Assembly: GCA_900551955.1 (NCBI GenBank)
Contig: UWSE01000015.1
Coordinates: 1-14,318 of the forward strand
From: an uncultured Mollicutes bacterium
GTDB lineage: Bacteria > Bacillota_I > Bacilli_A > UBA3375
Length of the DNA stretch: 14,318 bases
Direction of reading: 5' to 3'
Below, one piece after another: positions 13,905 to 14,318 of the stretch. The position numbers and the translations under genes are program-made. The notes beneath the pieces were generated by a model that saw only the letters and a program-made list of their open reading frames with translations, was not told the DNA's origin and ran no database searches. Position 1 is the stretch's first letter. The number at the start of each line of letters is the position of its first letter.

Positions 13905-14318
13905 AAAAGAAATCAGGGTAATCAGCACGTGGTTCTTCAGCACTTACTACACTGACACTTTCATCTTTTTCGACTTTTTTGTCATTTGTTTTTTTCTCTT
14001 CAACTTTAAGTTGGTCTTTTTTATTTTGGTCAGTAAATGGTGTAATTTCATCAAATCCAAAATTCATTGAACTACTGCTTGGTTTATTGGTCGAAAAATC
14101 TACACCATCAACAATATTATCGATAATATCTAAAATATCATTATTAACAGCACTCATAACATGGTCTTTAATTACTTGTGGTTCTTTAGATGTTAGCACA
14201 ACTGTTGCTCGTACTTCATCATCTAAACTATCATCTATAATCCACCCAAAAATAACTAATAAATCATTTTCACTACTACCTAAGTTAGCTACCAAGGCTG
14301 CCGCTTGATCTGCTTTTT
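13903..14318 (-). CDS. ftsZ: Cell division GTPase FtsZ, C-terminal part (runs off the window)
   Basis: The frame is open from the window edge to a TAG at 13905-13903, giving the last 137 residues. The visible part starts KADQAAALVANLGSSEN and continues IFGWIIDDSLDDEVRATVVL, the closing strands of the FtsZ C-terminal domain (typical form: IIFGAVID..L.DEVRVTVIATGF). After it comes a charged, low-complexity linker rich in Lys, Glu, Ser and Asp (about 80 residues), ending in RADYPDFF. That end resembles a shortened version of the conserved C-terminal peptide (D-I-P-x-F-L) that binds SepF, FtsA and EzrA, but the basic residues that usually follow are missing. FtsZ polymerises with GTP into the division ring. 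A TTG at 14295-14293 is internal, not the start. sepF follows directly. GTP-binding and T7 motifs lie outside the window, so I cannot compare them with the second FtsZ. Confidence 0.88.
   Translation of the reverse strand, partial: KADQAAALVANLGSSENDLLVIFGWIIDDSLDDEVRATVVLTSKEPQVIKDHVMSAVNNDILDIIDNIVDGVDFSTNKPSSSSMNFGFDEITPFTDQNKKDQLKVEEKKTNDKKVEKDESVSVVSAEEPRADYPDFF

Noticed and set aside
14293..14295. TTG as a start for a separate small protein at the right edge
   Set aside because: The frame is open through the window edge, and the residues before and after the TTG match the FtsZ C-terminal domain, so it is an internal codon of a truncated ftsZ.
13707..14308. Plus-strand open frames opposite sepF and ftsZ
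   Set aside because: They lie entirely or mostly antisense to well-identified genes, have no family features and no ribosome binding sites; likewise the plus-strand frames at 957-1145, 2139-2375, 3119-3478 and 8060-8245.
1..14318. CRISPR arrays, insertion sequences, tRNA or rRNA genes, phage or defence genes
   Set aside because: No repeat-spacer structure, transposase, terminal repeats, tRNA cloverleaf or such genes were seen; nearly all of the window is occupied by housekeeping genes.

Overview
The window is AT-rich, gene-dense DNA from a low-GC Gram-positive bacterium. All recognisable genes lie on the minus strand, so transcription runs from high to low coordinates. The gene set and order (ftsZ-sepF-ileS, lspA-rluD, recD2-alaS) are typical of Bacillota and their Mollicutes or Erysipelotrichia-like relatives. 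Trp is written as TGG throughout, and TGA serves as a stop for both corA and recD2, so the standard code fits and Mycoplasma/Spiroplasma-type recoding does not. A LysM/G5/M23 cell-wall hydrolase suggests an organism that makes, or recently made, peptidoglycan. I cannot name the genus.

Layout in transcription order. (1) 14318-13504: the 3' end of a conventional ftsZ, then sepF, the two core Z-ring genes, with coupled translation. (2) A hairpin plus T-run at about 13466-13496. (3) 13452-1400: a tight run of eight genes with overlaps or gaps of at most 16 nt and no obvious internal promoter: ileS, an unrecognised secreted and membrane-anchored protein, lspA, rluD, recD2, alaS, corA and the M23 peptidase. 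(4) A 159-nt gap with a terminator and an extended -10 promoter. (5) 1240-197: a second, divergent ftsZ paralogue in its own transcription unit, with a strong terminator after it. (6) 147-1: the first 49 codons of leuS.

How the genes fit together: FtsZ and SepF build and tether the division ring. LspA matures lipoproteins, the M23 enzyme probably remodels the wall, and CorA imports divalent cations. IleRS, AlaRS, LeuRS and the RluD-type pseudouridine synthase serve translation, and RecD2 serves DNA repair. The point of most interest is the second FtsZ. Its GTP-binding half is well preserved, but the T7 synergy loop reads N-L-D-L-N-H-L, so the second catalytic Asp is a His, and it has no recognisable C-terminal partner-binding peptide. 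It looks like a catalytically altered partner of the main FtsZ. Secondary points are the orphan membrane protein between ileS and lspA, terminator-like hairpins placed directly against the start regions of ileS and leuS with no T-box, and a perfect 14-bp inverted repeat inside corA.
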